Source: Anadara kagoshimensis (taxonomy: Eukaryota; Mollusca; Bivalvia; Arcoida; Arcidae). From it: a stretch of 64,000 nucleotides of DNA. The position numbers and the translations under genes were made by a program. This document shows positions 23,801 through 34,215 of the stretch, in pieces. The stretch spans positions 17,353,087 through 17,417,086 of the forward strand of contig CM037870.1 of NCBI GenBank assembly GCA_021292105.1, in the 5' to 3' direction. Below the pieces are notes generated by a model, which saw only the letters and a program-made list of their open reading frames with translations, did not search any database and was not told the DNA's origin. Each line of letters opens with the position of its first letter. The stretch's first letter is position 1.

Positions 23801-26717
23801 AAAACCAGTCCAGCGGTTGTTATTATTAGTACATGTAAACTAAGCAATTAATTTCGTGTGGCGTATTCTGTGACAACGACTTAGAGTTATTGCGCTTTAA
23901 ACCTGTATTTTGACGGATATTTTGATTTTGACTATTGGAAATGGTTGTTTTAGTTTATTTGCACGTTCGATAACTGAAACTTTTTGTCAATTAATACGCT
24001 ATAGTATAGCTTGTTCCCATTACGGGGACTTTGTACAACGAAGGAGGCTGCTCGCAAATAAATGTTGACTCAAGGACTTTGCAAGCCCATGCTTAGCAAG
24101 GCCCTCAAAAGGTTTTATGGCCGCCATCACAGTATTGTTGTTAGGTTTGATGTCTCTGTACCCAGTATTGCCCTGGACATATTTGACGTCCTAAAGGTCA
24201 ATGTTCCTTTCCCACAATTTTGATTACACACGTGGCGGGTGTAGCTAGCTAAACAAAATGTGCTTATGCTTCCCGAGCATCCTGCCTCACTTCTCTGGTG
24301 GAAGTTCACGTGTCTAACCTAACTTCAGTTCAGTTCAGTACCAAAGTTTTTACTTTGCTTCTGGATTGTGATTCGGACAGATTAGTCTGTTTGGTTTAGA
24401 TTTAACACTGGACCGGTATCTCTGCTGGTGAACCAAACATCAACGAGAATATTATAGACTCAGTAGGCAATACTTTAACATTGTCAGAAATATACTACTG
24501 TGTTAATTTTCTGCTTGTTAAAATCTGAAAAATTACTAAGGTATATTCCCTAATGAAAATTATTTCGTTACATATATTCGGTTAAATATTTTTTTCTTGG
24601 TTTCACAATTTTCGTCCGAGAACTACTGATGAGGAATTGCATTCCATAAGGGTTGTCTAGCGCTTTAAAATTAGCACTGGTATAATATGCAATTTTTCAG
24701 AATTTTTAAAAAATTAAGAATCAGACAAACTTAATAAATAATGTTCACGTTTTTTTTTTGACAATATAATGTTTTGTGACCCTTTAACAATACTTAAACC
24801 ACACCACTATATAATATCCATCTATTGTTCTGAGCAATATTTTTTCGTTCTCCCGAAAATAAAAATGCTGGCTTATCTTATCGTCACCGTTGCTTTAAAT
24901 ACCTAAATTTAATTTTGTTCACAAACGGTCGTCTAGTGATGCAAAATTACAACCGGTTTTGTAATAAGAACAATCGAAAACAAACATACTAATCCATGTC
25001 TTAATCACAATCCAGAAGTAAAACCTTTGGAACTGAGAAGTCAGGTTAGACACGTGAACTTTCACCAGGGAAGTGAGACCGGGTGCTCCGGAAGGGTAAG
25101 CATCTCCGGTTTAGCTAGCTACAACCGCCACATGTGTAATTAAAATTGTGTGAAAGGAACATGGACCTATGGGACGTCAAATATATCCAGGGCAATCCTG
25201 GACACGGATACATCAAACATATCAACAATTCTGTGATGACGGCCATAAAACTTTTTGAGGGCCTTGATAAGCCTAAGCCTGCAATATCCTGGGTCAACAA
25301 TTTATTTGCAAGCAGCATGCTTCGTTGTACAAATTCCCCGTAGTGGGAACAAGCTCTTCTATAGCGAATTATTGCGAACGATTGTCAAACACAGCAAAAA
25401 CATTAAAGCAGGTTTCGTAAATGTTTTGTAGTTGAACTTACCTTTTGATTTTCATTGCATTTGTCTCCACCTGTTTTTCTCGGTACATTAAAATTGAAGA
25501 GTGCTGACATACTATAAGCAGAAACTCTGGGGGAATCGTTCATAGGAGATGCGCAGGACAAAATAACATCACTGTTATGTACACATGACGGATTTCTTAC
25601 TAAAACGAATTTGTCACCTGAGTTTATGACGAAAGCTGGATTCTGGTATCGTAGACAATCTGTGTTATTTTCAGCATCATTTTTTAAGCTCGCCTGTTGA
25701 GTATTCCAACATACCCTTGGTCTTGGTGAAATTTTGGGTGGAAAGACATCAAACATGCATGATTTACTTTTTAACAGGTTTATTAAGTCATCATATAAGG
25801 TAACATTCAGTAAATCGTATAAGGAAATCTCACAGAAAAATTTATATTGGAGATCCCATCTCATAAAATTTGTCACGCCATGACAGTTAGCGCAATACTC
25901 GTTCTTGTAAGCTATACCATCCTCACTGGTAACTGGAACACCATATTCTTTTATTTCTTTGTTCTCGCAATTTTTTCTTATTGCTGTTGTCGTCTCATTT
26001 CGTGGACAAAAAGAAACAAGCATATATCCCCGGTCACTGCTTCCCAAATAATCTGGAATTATGTTCAGAACACATGATGTGTAATTTAATTTTGACACAG
26101 ATTTAGCTTCTTCGTTGCTCCTCAGACTCAAACCGTCCTGGTTGTCATGGCAACAATCATTGTAGATTCTGCAATTCAAATCGCAATAACAAACTGGGAT
26201 GTCTTGATTCTTATTATTGATACATAACCCCTCTTTAAAACAGTCTTTAACATTTCGGCGTTTTCTGGAAATATTCCCATACATATAATTTGATATCGTT
26301 GGTGTTGCAGGTGATTTTCGTTTTGTTTCTTTAGCATGGAATTTGGTTTCATTATCGATATTAGTTGTAATTGATATATTTGGCGAATCGTTTTTGTGAT
26401 ATCTTCTCATTGAAGCATGATCATTTCTATTCATTATGTTGGAAGCCGCCATAAATGACAAACGCCAAGTCTTGCCTACTTGTGCTCCCTGTTCTATATT
26501 TCCTTGCACGCCAGTATCTTTGTCCAAGCTATTGAGTGCATACTTGTCCTGATTTGATTAACTTTAGCCGGAGCGAATAATATTCTGGATATGGTTTAAA
26601 AATAATCTCACTTGATGCGTTAAAATAACTCTGGTTTAGGTATTTATTTGAGATGCTAGTTTCCCCAGAGTTATGATATAAAATTAATAACTTTAAAATT
26701 AAGTAATGTAATTCCAT
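19218..26717 (-). CDS. Methuselah-like/adhesion-type GPCR with somatomedin-B-like ectodomain
   Basis: Seven-helix receptor at the cell surface. Two parts join across a 4.6 kb intron: the ectodomain exon ends …CNENQK with donor AAAG|GTAAGTTC (last exon base 25442), and the final exon starts G-S-C-S-F after a strong acceptor (ttttcttgcag, exon base 20810). Both are phase 0, so the frame runs through. Translation probably starts at ATG 26717 with a signal peptide (MELHYLILKLLILYHNSG). That frame ends at 26529, and the rest of the ectodomain lies in a frame that opens at 26557 and is offset by one base. A single-base indel in this 26-base overlap would give one protein of about 950 aa. The ectodomain has an SMB-like Cys cluster and a second Cys-rich block; the C-terminal half has seven hydrophobic helices. 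Ligand and coupling unknown. No GPS autoproteolysis motif was seen, which favours a Methuselah-like assignment over a true adhesion GPCR. Confidence 0.85.
21150..21485 (-). mobile_element. tRNA-derived SINE, full length (family 1)
   Basis: Reverse-oriented. The B box reads ggttcgaacc on the minus strand (21420-21429). The A box region is 21462-21473 (tggtttagttga on the minus strand) and the body and 3' end (ttaacgtctcatgcaagaat at 21178 on) match 11067-11400. Confidence 0.88.
21683..21815 (+). mobile_element. RT-element tail, strongly 5'-truncated
   Basis: Only the last 130 bases of the element: cttacccttccggagcaccc, ccctggtggaagttcaagtg, ctggattgtgattcggaaat, ending gtatgtttgtttttgatc. Confidence 0.85.
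22574..22619 (-). ncRNA. Hammerhead ribozyme motif, near-intact core
   Basis: Minus strand: helix I 5' arm agcacta, core CTGATGA, helix II ggaat/attct around gct, core GAAA, a short helix III and GTC cleavage triplet, then tagtact. Two weaknesses: the helix II pair next to the core is G-U, and helix III has an A-G mismatch; helix I has one mismatch. It lies in the GPCR intron on the same strand as that gene's transcript. Cleavage is possible but doubtful. Confidence 0.65.
22620..23294. other. Unassigned block with small overlapping open frames
   Basis: A plus-strand frame at 22621-22710 reads basic KRGRPHRGKRPKRNEMPP (AT-hook-like) before a stop. Farther on are a 93-codon plus frame (22996-23277, hydrophobic start, basic end) and a 117-codon minus frame (23294-22941) over the same bases. 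At most one could be real. Neither shows a known domain or splice partner, and the block sits in a receptor intron. Confidence 0.3.
23348..23725 (-). mobile_element. 5'-truncated RT element
   Basis: Begins at the shared 3' end (aaaacaacatactaatccat), carries the full tail, then the minus-strand coding end (…cttatcaaggccctcaaaaa…, …gacgtctcatagttcc) up to the cttcgttgtacaaag region at 23720. Confidence 0.88.
23995..24400 (+). mobile_element. 5'-truncated RT element
   Basis: Starts at tacgctatagtatagcttgt tcccattacgg, passes caacgaaggaggctgctcgc, ggttttatggccgccatcac and tttgacgtcc, and ends with the shared tail to ttagtctgtttgg. Opposite orientation to neighbours at 23348 and 24975. Confidence 0.88.
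24616..24666 (+). ncRNA. Hammerhead ribozyme motif, broken core
   Basis: Helix I arm and CTGATGA with helix II ggaat-tgc-attcc are present, but the second core box is ATAAG instead of GAAAC, so self-cleavage is not expected. The flanks (ttggtttcacaattttcgtc before; aaaattagcactggtataat after) are those of the family. Confidence 0.65.
24975..25375 (-). mobile_element. 5'-truncated RT element
   Basis: Shared 3' end at 24979 (aaacaaacatactaatccat), full tail, and coding end with …QDIAGLGLSRPSKSFMAVIT… in one frame and the standard text in another because of a single-base loss at cctgggtc. The right edge stops at gggaacaagctcttctatag. Ends about 65 bases from the GPCR exon donor. Confidence 0.88.
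25442..26557 (-). CDS. GPCR ectodomain exon (SMB-like domain and Cys-rich block)
   Basis: Near its middle is CFKEGLC…VCYCDLNC…DCCHD, with the Cys spacing of a somatomedin-B domain, preceded by a basic KRRNVK stretch. Downstream come YKNEYCANCHGV…W…C and several further Cys, a pattern that I recall from ectodomains of lophotrochozoan Methuselah-like receptors. Many N-x-S/T sites fit a glycosylated extracellular region. The exon opens without an ATG: the upstream TAA in this frame is at 26560-26558. Confidence 0.85.
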
Positions 26718-27915
26718 GTTATCTGTCAGCGATTTCTGATTTTCAACAATATGTTTCCGGGTGTGTTTTCTGTTAAACTAGCGATGAGTGGTATTTAGTT
26801 TTTTCAGTGATGGCTTAAATATCATCAACATCTATAGTCATTCGCAGCGATTGGTCAAATCTCTGTTTTACTCTATACGAGGAACAGCCAATCAAAGATT
26901 AGAGCCTGAGCCCGTTATTCAATATCTTTACGTATATGGAAAAATACGATAAATTGAGATGTATTACTATAATATTTTGAACCTTTGTTATCTTATTAAC
27001 TTGATGTAAAGTAATATAAGCTTTACACATACACACTTATTGTGCAGGAAAATAACTAACATCGCTGACTTTGTTGCTAATCATCTTTATTGCAAACACT
27101 GTTTGGCGGACAAACAGAGTAAGAACTACAAAATTACGGGAAATAACAAATAAATCATACATAATATCAATATAATAGACAAATTCGACATCAGCTGAAA
27201 ATGAGTATCAATTAGGCATTTAAAATTATCACACATTACATAAATACCCAATATTTAAACTGCATAAATAACAGCGCAAAAGTAAACATGAAATATACTG
27301 ACTGAAAATTAAGTACAAATTAAACAGCGAATAATTTAAATCAACGAATAAACAAGCGTAAAAGCATATAAAACATAATAACACATTAAAACATACCCTA
27401 TACGCACTTGTAATGTTCTATAATTCAAAGTTTCTGTGTATGAAATCTGTTTGATGAAAATTCCAACTTCAGCGTTAGTAACTTTTTTTCTAACAAGAAA
27501 ACCCAGATGAAGAAAACTAAGTCAAGAAGTTGGAAAACGAAACATCCCGGAAATATGAAAGGAGGCGCATAACACTTGTGAAATACACAACTAAAATTAA
27601 AAATAAAAAACAACATCAATATATCAAATGTTCAGATTATCGCCATACCTGTTTTAATTTTACAACACTACAGCCGTTTTGGGATAAAATTTCTTATCTG
27701 TAGTACTCAGACCACACTTGTGGAAGTCCAAACATCGTTAAGATGCCGAAACGAACAAAAACGCATTTCACCAACCCCACCAACTGGCCCAATTCTCCAC
27801 AAGGAGAGATGGACATAAGTCAAGTCAAAAAGACAAACATATTTTTAGAATATGAAGGGTCTCATGTCTTCAGTTTTAGTAACTGTCCATTCACTCCATT
27901 TCAGATCGATTTGAA
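26718..27915. other. 5' flank of GPCR gene; no gene seen
   Basis: Upstream of the receptor start. AT-rich with no shared repeats and only short chance frames. 26860-26900 contains two attggtca/agccaatc-type CCAAT boxes (gcgattggtcaaat, acagccaatcaaag), a plausible but unproven promoter region. Confidence 0.4.
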
Positions 27916-28005
27916 AAATCAAAAACAAAACATACTAATCTATGTCCGAATCACAATCCAGAAGCAAAGTAAAAACTTAGGAACTTACAAGTTAGGTTAT
28001 CCAAT
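27915..28005 (-). mobile_element. RT-element 3' tip, minimal
   Basis: Only caaaaacaaaacatactaat, tatgtccgaatcacaatcca, gaagcaaagtaaaaactt and cttacaagttaggtta remain: about 85 bases from the shared 3' end. Confidence 0.75.
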
Positions 28006-28307
28006 GTCTGACTGATTCATAAAATTATTCTTGAAATAAGTGTCTGGCCAAGTATCTTTTGTATTTGGCAGTTATATACAGTCCTAGAAGAACCATCTTT
28101 TATTATCTGAATTCTAACAATTCAAATATATAGCAGCCAATGTCTAAACCACCATCTCAAAACAAAGAAAACAAATGACAAATTTAGTTAAACGCATGAG
28201 ATTCCACCAGGGAACATAAAAACTTCTTTGTCAACATGGTATCTTGTGATATCGCTTTTCCTGTTATGGTTATTGGTTCGAAATGTCGGTTTTATAAAAA
28301 AAAAAAA

Positions 28308-28630
28308 ACAAACAAATATACTTATCCATGTTCGTCACAGTTCAGAAGCAAAGTAAAAACTTTGGAACTGACAAGTTAAGTTAAACATGTAAACTTCCAC
28401 CAGGGAAGTGGGGCCGGGCACTCCGGAAAGGTAAGCACCTCCTGTTTAGCTAGCTACACGTGTATAATCAAAATTGTGTTAGAGGAACATGGAACTATGA
28501 TACGTCAATTATATCCAGGACAATCCTGGATACAGAGACCATCAAACTTATTAACAATACTGTGATGATGGCCATAAAACTTTTTAGGGTCTTGACAAGT
28601 CCTGGCTCACAAATTTATTTGCAAGCAGTC
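28308..28630 (-). mobile_element. 5'-truncated RT element
   Basis: Shared 3' end after an A-run at 28299-28310, tail, then …atgatacgtcaattatatcc, catcaaacttattaacaata, gccataaaactttttagggt and a degraded 5' part ending aatttatttgcaagcagtc. Confidence 0.82.
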
Positions 28631-28875
28631 GAAAACTAAGGTTGATATTCTATTTACTTATATGTAGAATTATCTATAATTATCAGAATACAATTTAAAA
28701 TGTGTCTCGGATTTTATTACCTCTACGTTTGAATAATATGTTACTTTCTTTCAAACGTACTTACTCCCTCATGCAAAGTATTTCCTTAGCTTAATTTAGT
28801 AAAATATATTTTGGTCCTTTTGGGTAGCTTTTCAACATCTTCAACAATGCTTTTTGGTTTCATAATTTTGGTTCA

Positions 28876-28921
28876 AGCACTACTGATGAGGAATTGTATT
28901 CCGAAACGATCGTCTAGTGCT
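28876..28921 (+). ncRNA. Hammerhead ribozyme motif, all core elements and helices intact
   Basis: Order: helix I 5' arm agcacta (28876-28882); core CTGATGA (28883-28889); helix II ggaat (28890-28894), loop tgt, attcc (28898-28902); core GAAA (28903-28906); short helix III with loop gatc; cleavage triplet GTC (28912-28914); helix I 3' arm tagtgct (28915-28921), the exact complement of the 5' arm. This meets every requirement of a type I hammerhead and predicts cleavage after 28914. A two-base-pair helix III is typical of hammerheads described from animal retrozymes and Penelope-like elements (established knowledge); the host element here is not identified. Flanks (ttggtttcataattttggtt before, gtaaatataaaactggtata after) recur at the other five sites. 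Confidence 0.88.
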
Positions 28922-29315
28922 GTAAATATAAAACTGGTATAATATGTTATTAGTCTTGTGAGTAGTTCATTTAGAACCAAACATCCATTTAAAATGTATT
29001 TATTTCCTTAGAGATAAATATAAAATGTCCAAACATGCTTTTCTATTGACATCTTCGTAATTCAGTTCTAACGTGTTAATTTCAAGATGCCCTTTCAATT
29101 CAAAGGGTTTTACTTGCAATATTGAATTTGTACTTAAACTTTTTTTTGTGAAACGTGTCTCTTTGTTCAAGAAATTTGAAGCTTGTTTGACTGCATCAGT
29201 AACTCTTGTTTTTATATATTCTTTATGTGTTTCTTTTATTTTTGAGCTACACGAAAATTATACTCATAATTAATGAATATGTTTTAATTTGCAGCATTAG
29301 ACAAACATTAAGTTG

Positions 29316-29420
29316 AGTTAAATAATGGTGTTTAACGTCCCAGTCAAGAATATTTCACGTGCCAAGCCCACCATGATACGAGACCTCGTTTATTTTAAGT
29401 TCCCATCCGAAAAAACCGTG
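29316..29420 (-). mobile_element. SINE (family 1) with internal deletion
   Basis: Reads ttgagttgagttaaataatg, ttaacgtcccagtcaagaat, atttcac and then jumps to gtgccaagcccaccatgata cgagacctcg and ttttaagttcccatccga: the middle third of the body is missing and the tRNA head is absent. Confidence 0.75.
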
Positions 29421-29424
29421 ACTA

Positions 29425-29645
29425 TTATATACAGGTTTAAGTAATATGAATAAAGAGCTATTGGTATACAAATCTGTCTCTAAAGGCCATCCAATGGAAC
29501 CAGTAAAAGTGGCCTTTATGGGCAGGTGACTTTTATATACTGGTTTAAGTTATATGAATAAAGAGCAATTGGGATACAATTCTGTCGGCCTTTATCAAAA
29601 GGTGGTTCTTATATAGAGGCGGCTTTTAAGGTAAATTGGACTGTA
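29425..29645 (+). mobile_element. MITE, 'ttataaaggcc' family, rearranged copy
   Basis: Contains the family phrases aaaggccatccaatggaacc, aaagtggcctttatgggcag, gaataaagagcaattggg and aaattggactgta. The atatacaggtttaag…gaataaagagc part occurs twice, so the copy is internally duplicated. Confidence 0.7.
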
Positions 29646-30017
29646 TGCTAAAATGAGAAGAATGGAAGGATCGAAAATGTATTTTATAAATTCCAAATAC
29701 AGCAATGCTTTGAACAATTAAGTTTAGCTTAGGTTTTTTGGTATTTTGAGGCAAATAATTTTATAAACATTATTTATCTGCCAATACAATGCATTGCCGC
29801 GATATTGGGTAAACGATATCCTGAGGTTTGCTTAGTCCACGAGCAAAGATATAGTAATAATTACAATATCTGTCGACTTTAACATTTTCAGTATAATTTT
29901 GATAATTTATGCAATCTTTGATGTATATCTTTGATTTCAAAAATTGAACGTGAATTTCCAGCAGATTTGTTATGGTTTAGGTTCCCATGGTAACCGATAT
30001 TTGTATGAAAGTAGTTT

Positions 30018-30160
30018 TGAATGTTTACCCTTCCGAAGCACCCGGCCTCACTTCCCTGGTGGAAGTTTATGCGTCTAACCTGACTTGTCAGTTCCAAAGT
30101 TTTTACTTTGCTTCTGGATTGTGATTCGGACATGGATAAGTATGTTTGTTTTTTATTAGT
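30018..30160 (+). mobile_element. RT-element tail, strongly 5'-truncated
   Basis: Begins at ttacccttccgaagcacccg and ends gtatgtttgttttttatt, 68 bases before the second copy of the duplication starts. Confidence 0.85.
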
Positions 30161-30715
30161 ACACACTATATGTGATTTTATTTTATAATATTTTATAAAA
30201 GCTAAAAAGTTGAAACAATGATCCGACTTTAAAGTAAAAATATTATACATTTAGCCTACATACTAGTATATAGCGAGTAAAATGATTTTAGCATTTTACT
30301 GAAAAAATATGAATTTGCTGCTTTATTCTGATGCAATCTTTACACTTAATTTTAATTTGCTCCCGGATGCAGTTCTTTGTCGAACAGAATAAACATTTTA
30401 AAATTTATTTTAAAAAATTATGCAATTTATTAACATTTACTTTGTAAAACACTATGCCATGGTAACAGATATTTGACTTTTACATGCGAATTAGTGACGC
30501 GTGATATATATAAAAGTAAAGGGTTGGTATTTACCACTTTTAGTCAAAATGGTGAACAATATGCCTTAAAATTTAGCCTATAAAAATAAAGTGCCGGTTT
30601 TGTAAGACGTCAAACAGTGTACTTGTTTTAGCTCAGTTTATACGCTATTGTAAGCTTTGTTCCCATTACAGCAGTTTTTATACAACGGAGAGAGCTGCTA
30701 CAAAGTAATTGTTCG

Positions 30716-30886
30716 CTCAGGAATATTGCAAGCCAAGGTTTCATGACCGCTCAGGAATATTGCAAGCCAAGGTTTCATGGCCGCTCAGGAATATTGCAAG
30801 CCAAGGTTTCATGACCGCTCAGGAATATTGCAAGCCAAGGTCTCATGACCGCTCAGGAATATTGCAAGCCAAGGTTTCATGACCGC
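30716..30886 (+). repeat. 34 bp tandem repeat, 5 copies
   Basis: Five units of the same 34 bp motif as at 486-622 (one unit reads catggcc instead of catgacc). The difference in copy number between duplicates shows slippage or unequal exchange after the duplication. Confidence 0.9.
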
Positions 30887-33119
30887 CATCGCAGTATTGT
30901 TGAAAAGTACCATGTCTTTGTTATTAATATTACCCTGAAAATATTTGACGTCTAATAGTTGTATCTCAATTTTGATTTTACATGTGGCATGTGTTACAAG
31001 CTATACAGGAGAGGCTTACTCTTCGGGTGTATTCGGTCTCATTTTCTTGGTGGAATGTCACGCATTTAACTTAATTTGTCAGTTTTTAGATTGTGATAAG
31101 GATATGGACCGGTATTTTTGTGCAAGATCGTTGTGAAACACTTAATTGTGTATCTCCTTACTTGTATTTTGGAGAGTTTTACATGAAATGCAAGGTTTTG
31201 TATAATAAAATCTCTTTTATTAATTTAATTTTTTGACATTTAAATCTTTATCACTTTGAGATATTACATTCCTCTTTATATAATTGGCAAAACTTTTCTC
31301 TACAAAAAAACTTATACAAATAATATCAGCTATTTGATTTCCTGTTTTTAAAATATTTCATTTTATTAATACAATTGTTGTTCAATTTTTTCAATTTTGT
31401 TTTTTTGCACCAAAAAGTCTTTAAAGAAACAACAATAGAATGTTGATTAGAAAAGCAAAACAAAGTAATACTTAGTAAGAGCTCTAAGTAAAACAATCAA
31501 TGGTTTGGGTGTGTGTTTGACATTATTCAAACATTTTGTTTGATTAAGTAGCGATAAAGATGATACTAAAATCAAACAAAAACAAATCGGTTCATGTTCA
31601 AATCACAAACCCGCTACGAGTGAAATTAAAATTGGAAATGGAAAGAACATGGAACTATGGGGCGTCATGTGTATCCAAAACTTGCAATAACCCTGAGCCA
31701 TCAATATATTTGTTAGAAGACTGCTTCGTTGTATAAAGTTCCTAGTAAATAAACATCGCCATGTGTTTTCTAAAGATAGAACTGCGAGTTTCACTATCCA
31801 AATGCAACGCGCGATCTGATTGGTCAATGCAGGTTAGTAATGTCTTCACGATGCGAAGGTGGCAGAGAGCTGAAGAGACATCAGAATACCTTGTATTTCT
31901 ACCGATATCAATGGATTTTAATTAAAAGTTAAGCATGGATGGGTAGAATAATGTTTTAGGAAGTGTTCCATGTTGTCAGCAAGAGCGAGGTAAGGTAATA
32001 CTTCAAGTTATCGACGCGTATTTTTGTTTCTGCCGTTTTCGCCATAAATTACAAGAATTCAATAATGGAAGCTGTCAGACCACAAACCTCCAACAAGTCA
32101 AAAATTAAAATGGGGGTTTAGTGGTCTGATTAGTCGGACTATAAAGTTCCAAAAGCGAGAACAAACTCTACTATTTCGAATTAATTGTGAAACAAATTTA
32201 CCATTATTATCAAAGGCAGGTATATCGCTGCATATATGGAGTCCGTTATCAAAATTCCCAGTGTTAGTACAGGCCTGGAAAAGTTCTTATATTTTAAGGC
32301 TTGCCCTAAAAAGACCCTAAAAACAAGTCTGACCCTAAAAAGCCCTTAAATTTATCCTGAAGGCCCTAAAAGCCTTAAATTTGGCTAGTTGAGTGTCTAT
32401 ATTTTGATATTAAGTGGTTGCAAATAGACTGATAAATATAAATAAATAAATTATGTTGTAATGAGCAATTTAAAGGTACCTGGCCCTCTCGAAAGCCTAA
32501 CTTCAACCTCCACTACAAGTGGCGTTACTATGGACACGTAAGTAATTGTTTTATTGCCTTTGCACCAATATTTTTTTTGCTAAAATTGTCCCACTGATTG
32601 GGCTTTAAATTTCCAAATAAGACCCTAAAAAGTCCTTAAATTTGGAGTCCACATGTCTGTACGAACCCTGGTGTAATTCTGATTCTGAATTACACAAAAG
32701 GATTTTCAAGACATGCACAAGTGTTTTCACTTTTCACTTACAACACTGTTTAACTTGAGGTTAATTGCTATCGAATACATTAAGGTAAATTGAAGATTTC
32801 ATAATTAGCAACTAAATGAAAGTTTCCATTGTTCAGCTTTACAAGTCTCGTAGGAGTCTTCCCGCTTGTTATCGTATGCGTTTGGGCGCATTTAAGATTT
32901 TATAATTACCAATTACATACATATCTTCATCCATGCTTACAACACTTGCAACCTTTTCAGTCGAATTCTATCATGTCTATGGAATCCACTTCTAAAAGTG
33001 TATTGAAGTTTTGACAATGATTGACTAAATGAACATCTCCAATCAAATCTAAAATAGGTAAGCAATTTGGTTTACATTTGGTGGCAATCCTACTTATGAT
33101 ATTTTTGTTTTACAGTTAA

Positions 33120-33460
33120 TGCGCTATGATAGATCACAACGGAAGCTTTATACATCAAAGCAAGCTTCTAACAAATCAATTGCAACTATATCAGTGCCCC
33201 GAACAAAATTATGGTCGTCATCACAATATTGTTGATATGATGTTTCTGTTTCCAAGATTATCATGGATATATTTGACGTCCCATAGCCCTATGTTTCTTT
33301 CATTTTCAATTTTGATTTTACAGGTTGTGGATTCAACTAGATAGACAGCAAGTGTATACCCATCCTGAGTACTCGGACCCCCTGACTTGTTGAAGCTCAA
33401 TTTGTCAGTTTTTACTTTGCTTTTGGGACTGTGATTTTGACATGGACTGGTTTGTCTGTG
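33120..33460 (+). mobile_element. Diverged RT-element fragment
   Basis: Reads atgcgctatgatagatcaca, catcaaagcaagcttc, tggtcgtcatcacaatattg, catggatatatttgacgtcc, a shortened tail with tttgtcagtttttactttgc and catggactggtttg. No open frame over the whole. Confidence 0.65.
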
Positions 33461-33906
33461 TTTGATAATAAAGACTGTTTAACTTATAAAATGCATATAG
33501 CATTGAAATATAGTATATTTCCACAGGTAAAAATATACATGTATCATTGTATGTATTTTATTCCGATGTCCTTCGCGTGCCGTTTGTAGTTTTTGTTAAC
33601 AGGCACCTTTTTCAAATGTTGCAAACAACAGTCCTTGCCACATTTGGGTGTTTCAGGTTTTTTCCGTATTGCGCAATCTATTACAATAGTTATGTAAAAT
33701 AAATTGAACAACTAAAGTGAAGAATAAATATGAAATTTATTTTGTCGAGTGAAATGAACATCTCGTTAAAAATATGTGAAAATATTGATTTTTCTCACTT
33801 CAACCGAGAAAATTCATATCCACTATTAAATCTCTCCCACTCTCCTCTCTCTCCGCGCGTGTGTGGGCCTCGTTTCAAGAACATAACATTTACCAAATTA
33901 CCATAT

Positions 33907-33965
33907 GCATTACTGATGAGGAATGTATTCCGAAACAGTCGTCCTAAGACTAACGTTAGTGTTGT
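33907..33965 (+). ncRNA. Hammerhead ribozyme motif with altered helix I
   Basis: Core boxes CTGATGA and GAAAC, helix II ggaat-gt-attcc and triplet GTC are all present, but after GTC an extra ctaagactaac precedes the usual ttagtgttg, and the 5' arm is tgcatta. Helix I cannot form in the normal way, so activity is unlikely. It lies just past the right end of the segmental duplication. Confidence 0.6.
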
Positions 33966-34041
33966 AATATTAAAACCGGTATAATGTGTAAAACAAATGG
34001 TATAAAACCAGAAAAATATTTCATCAATCAGGATATGAATA

Positions 34042-34215
34042 CAGTCAAACCTGTCAATATAGTCACCCAAGGGAACCAGTAATAGTGGCCTTAATGACCA
34101 GGTGGCCTTTATATACAGGTTAAAATATATTGAATAAAGAACAATTGGATACAATTCTACTGGCCTTTATAACCAGGTGGCCCTTTTATAGAGATGGCCT
34201 TTAAGGCAGGTTGGA
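34042..34215 (+). mobile_element. MITE, 'ttataaaggcc' family
   Basis: Left end acagtcaaacctgtc; right end ggcaggttggacg, one mutated copy of the inverted repeat. Body: caccaggtgg/ttataaccaggtggccc phrases and gaataaagaacaattggata. Confidence 0.82.

Larger units (their letters stand above)
20811..25441 (-). other. GPCR intron packed with mobile elements
   Basis: Flanked by a good donor (GTAAGT) and acceptor (polypyrimidine tract, cag). Contents: a SINE (21150-21485), four RT-element fragments (21683-21815, 23348-23725, 23995-24400, 24975-25375) and two hammerhead motifs (22574-22619 minus, 24616-24666 plus). 22620-23290 is unassigned DNA with overlapping small open frames on both strands. Confidence 0.85.
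30228..33895 (+). repeat. Segmental duplication, copy 2
   Basis: Direct repeat of 1-3482. Differences: a five-unit instead of four-unit 34 bp array (30716-30886), loss of about 95 bases near 31390, gain of about 265 bases at 33070-33340 and scattered single-base changes. It includes an RT remnant (30645-31110), a minus RT remnant (31583-31747) and the longer RT remnant 33120-33460. The right junction runs into a hammerhead-bearing segment that copy 1 lacks. Confidence 0.93.
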
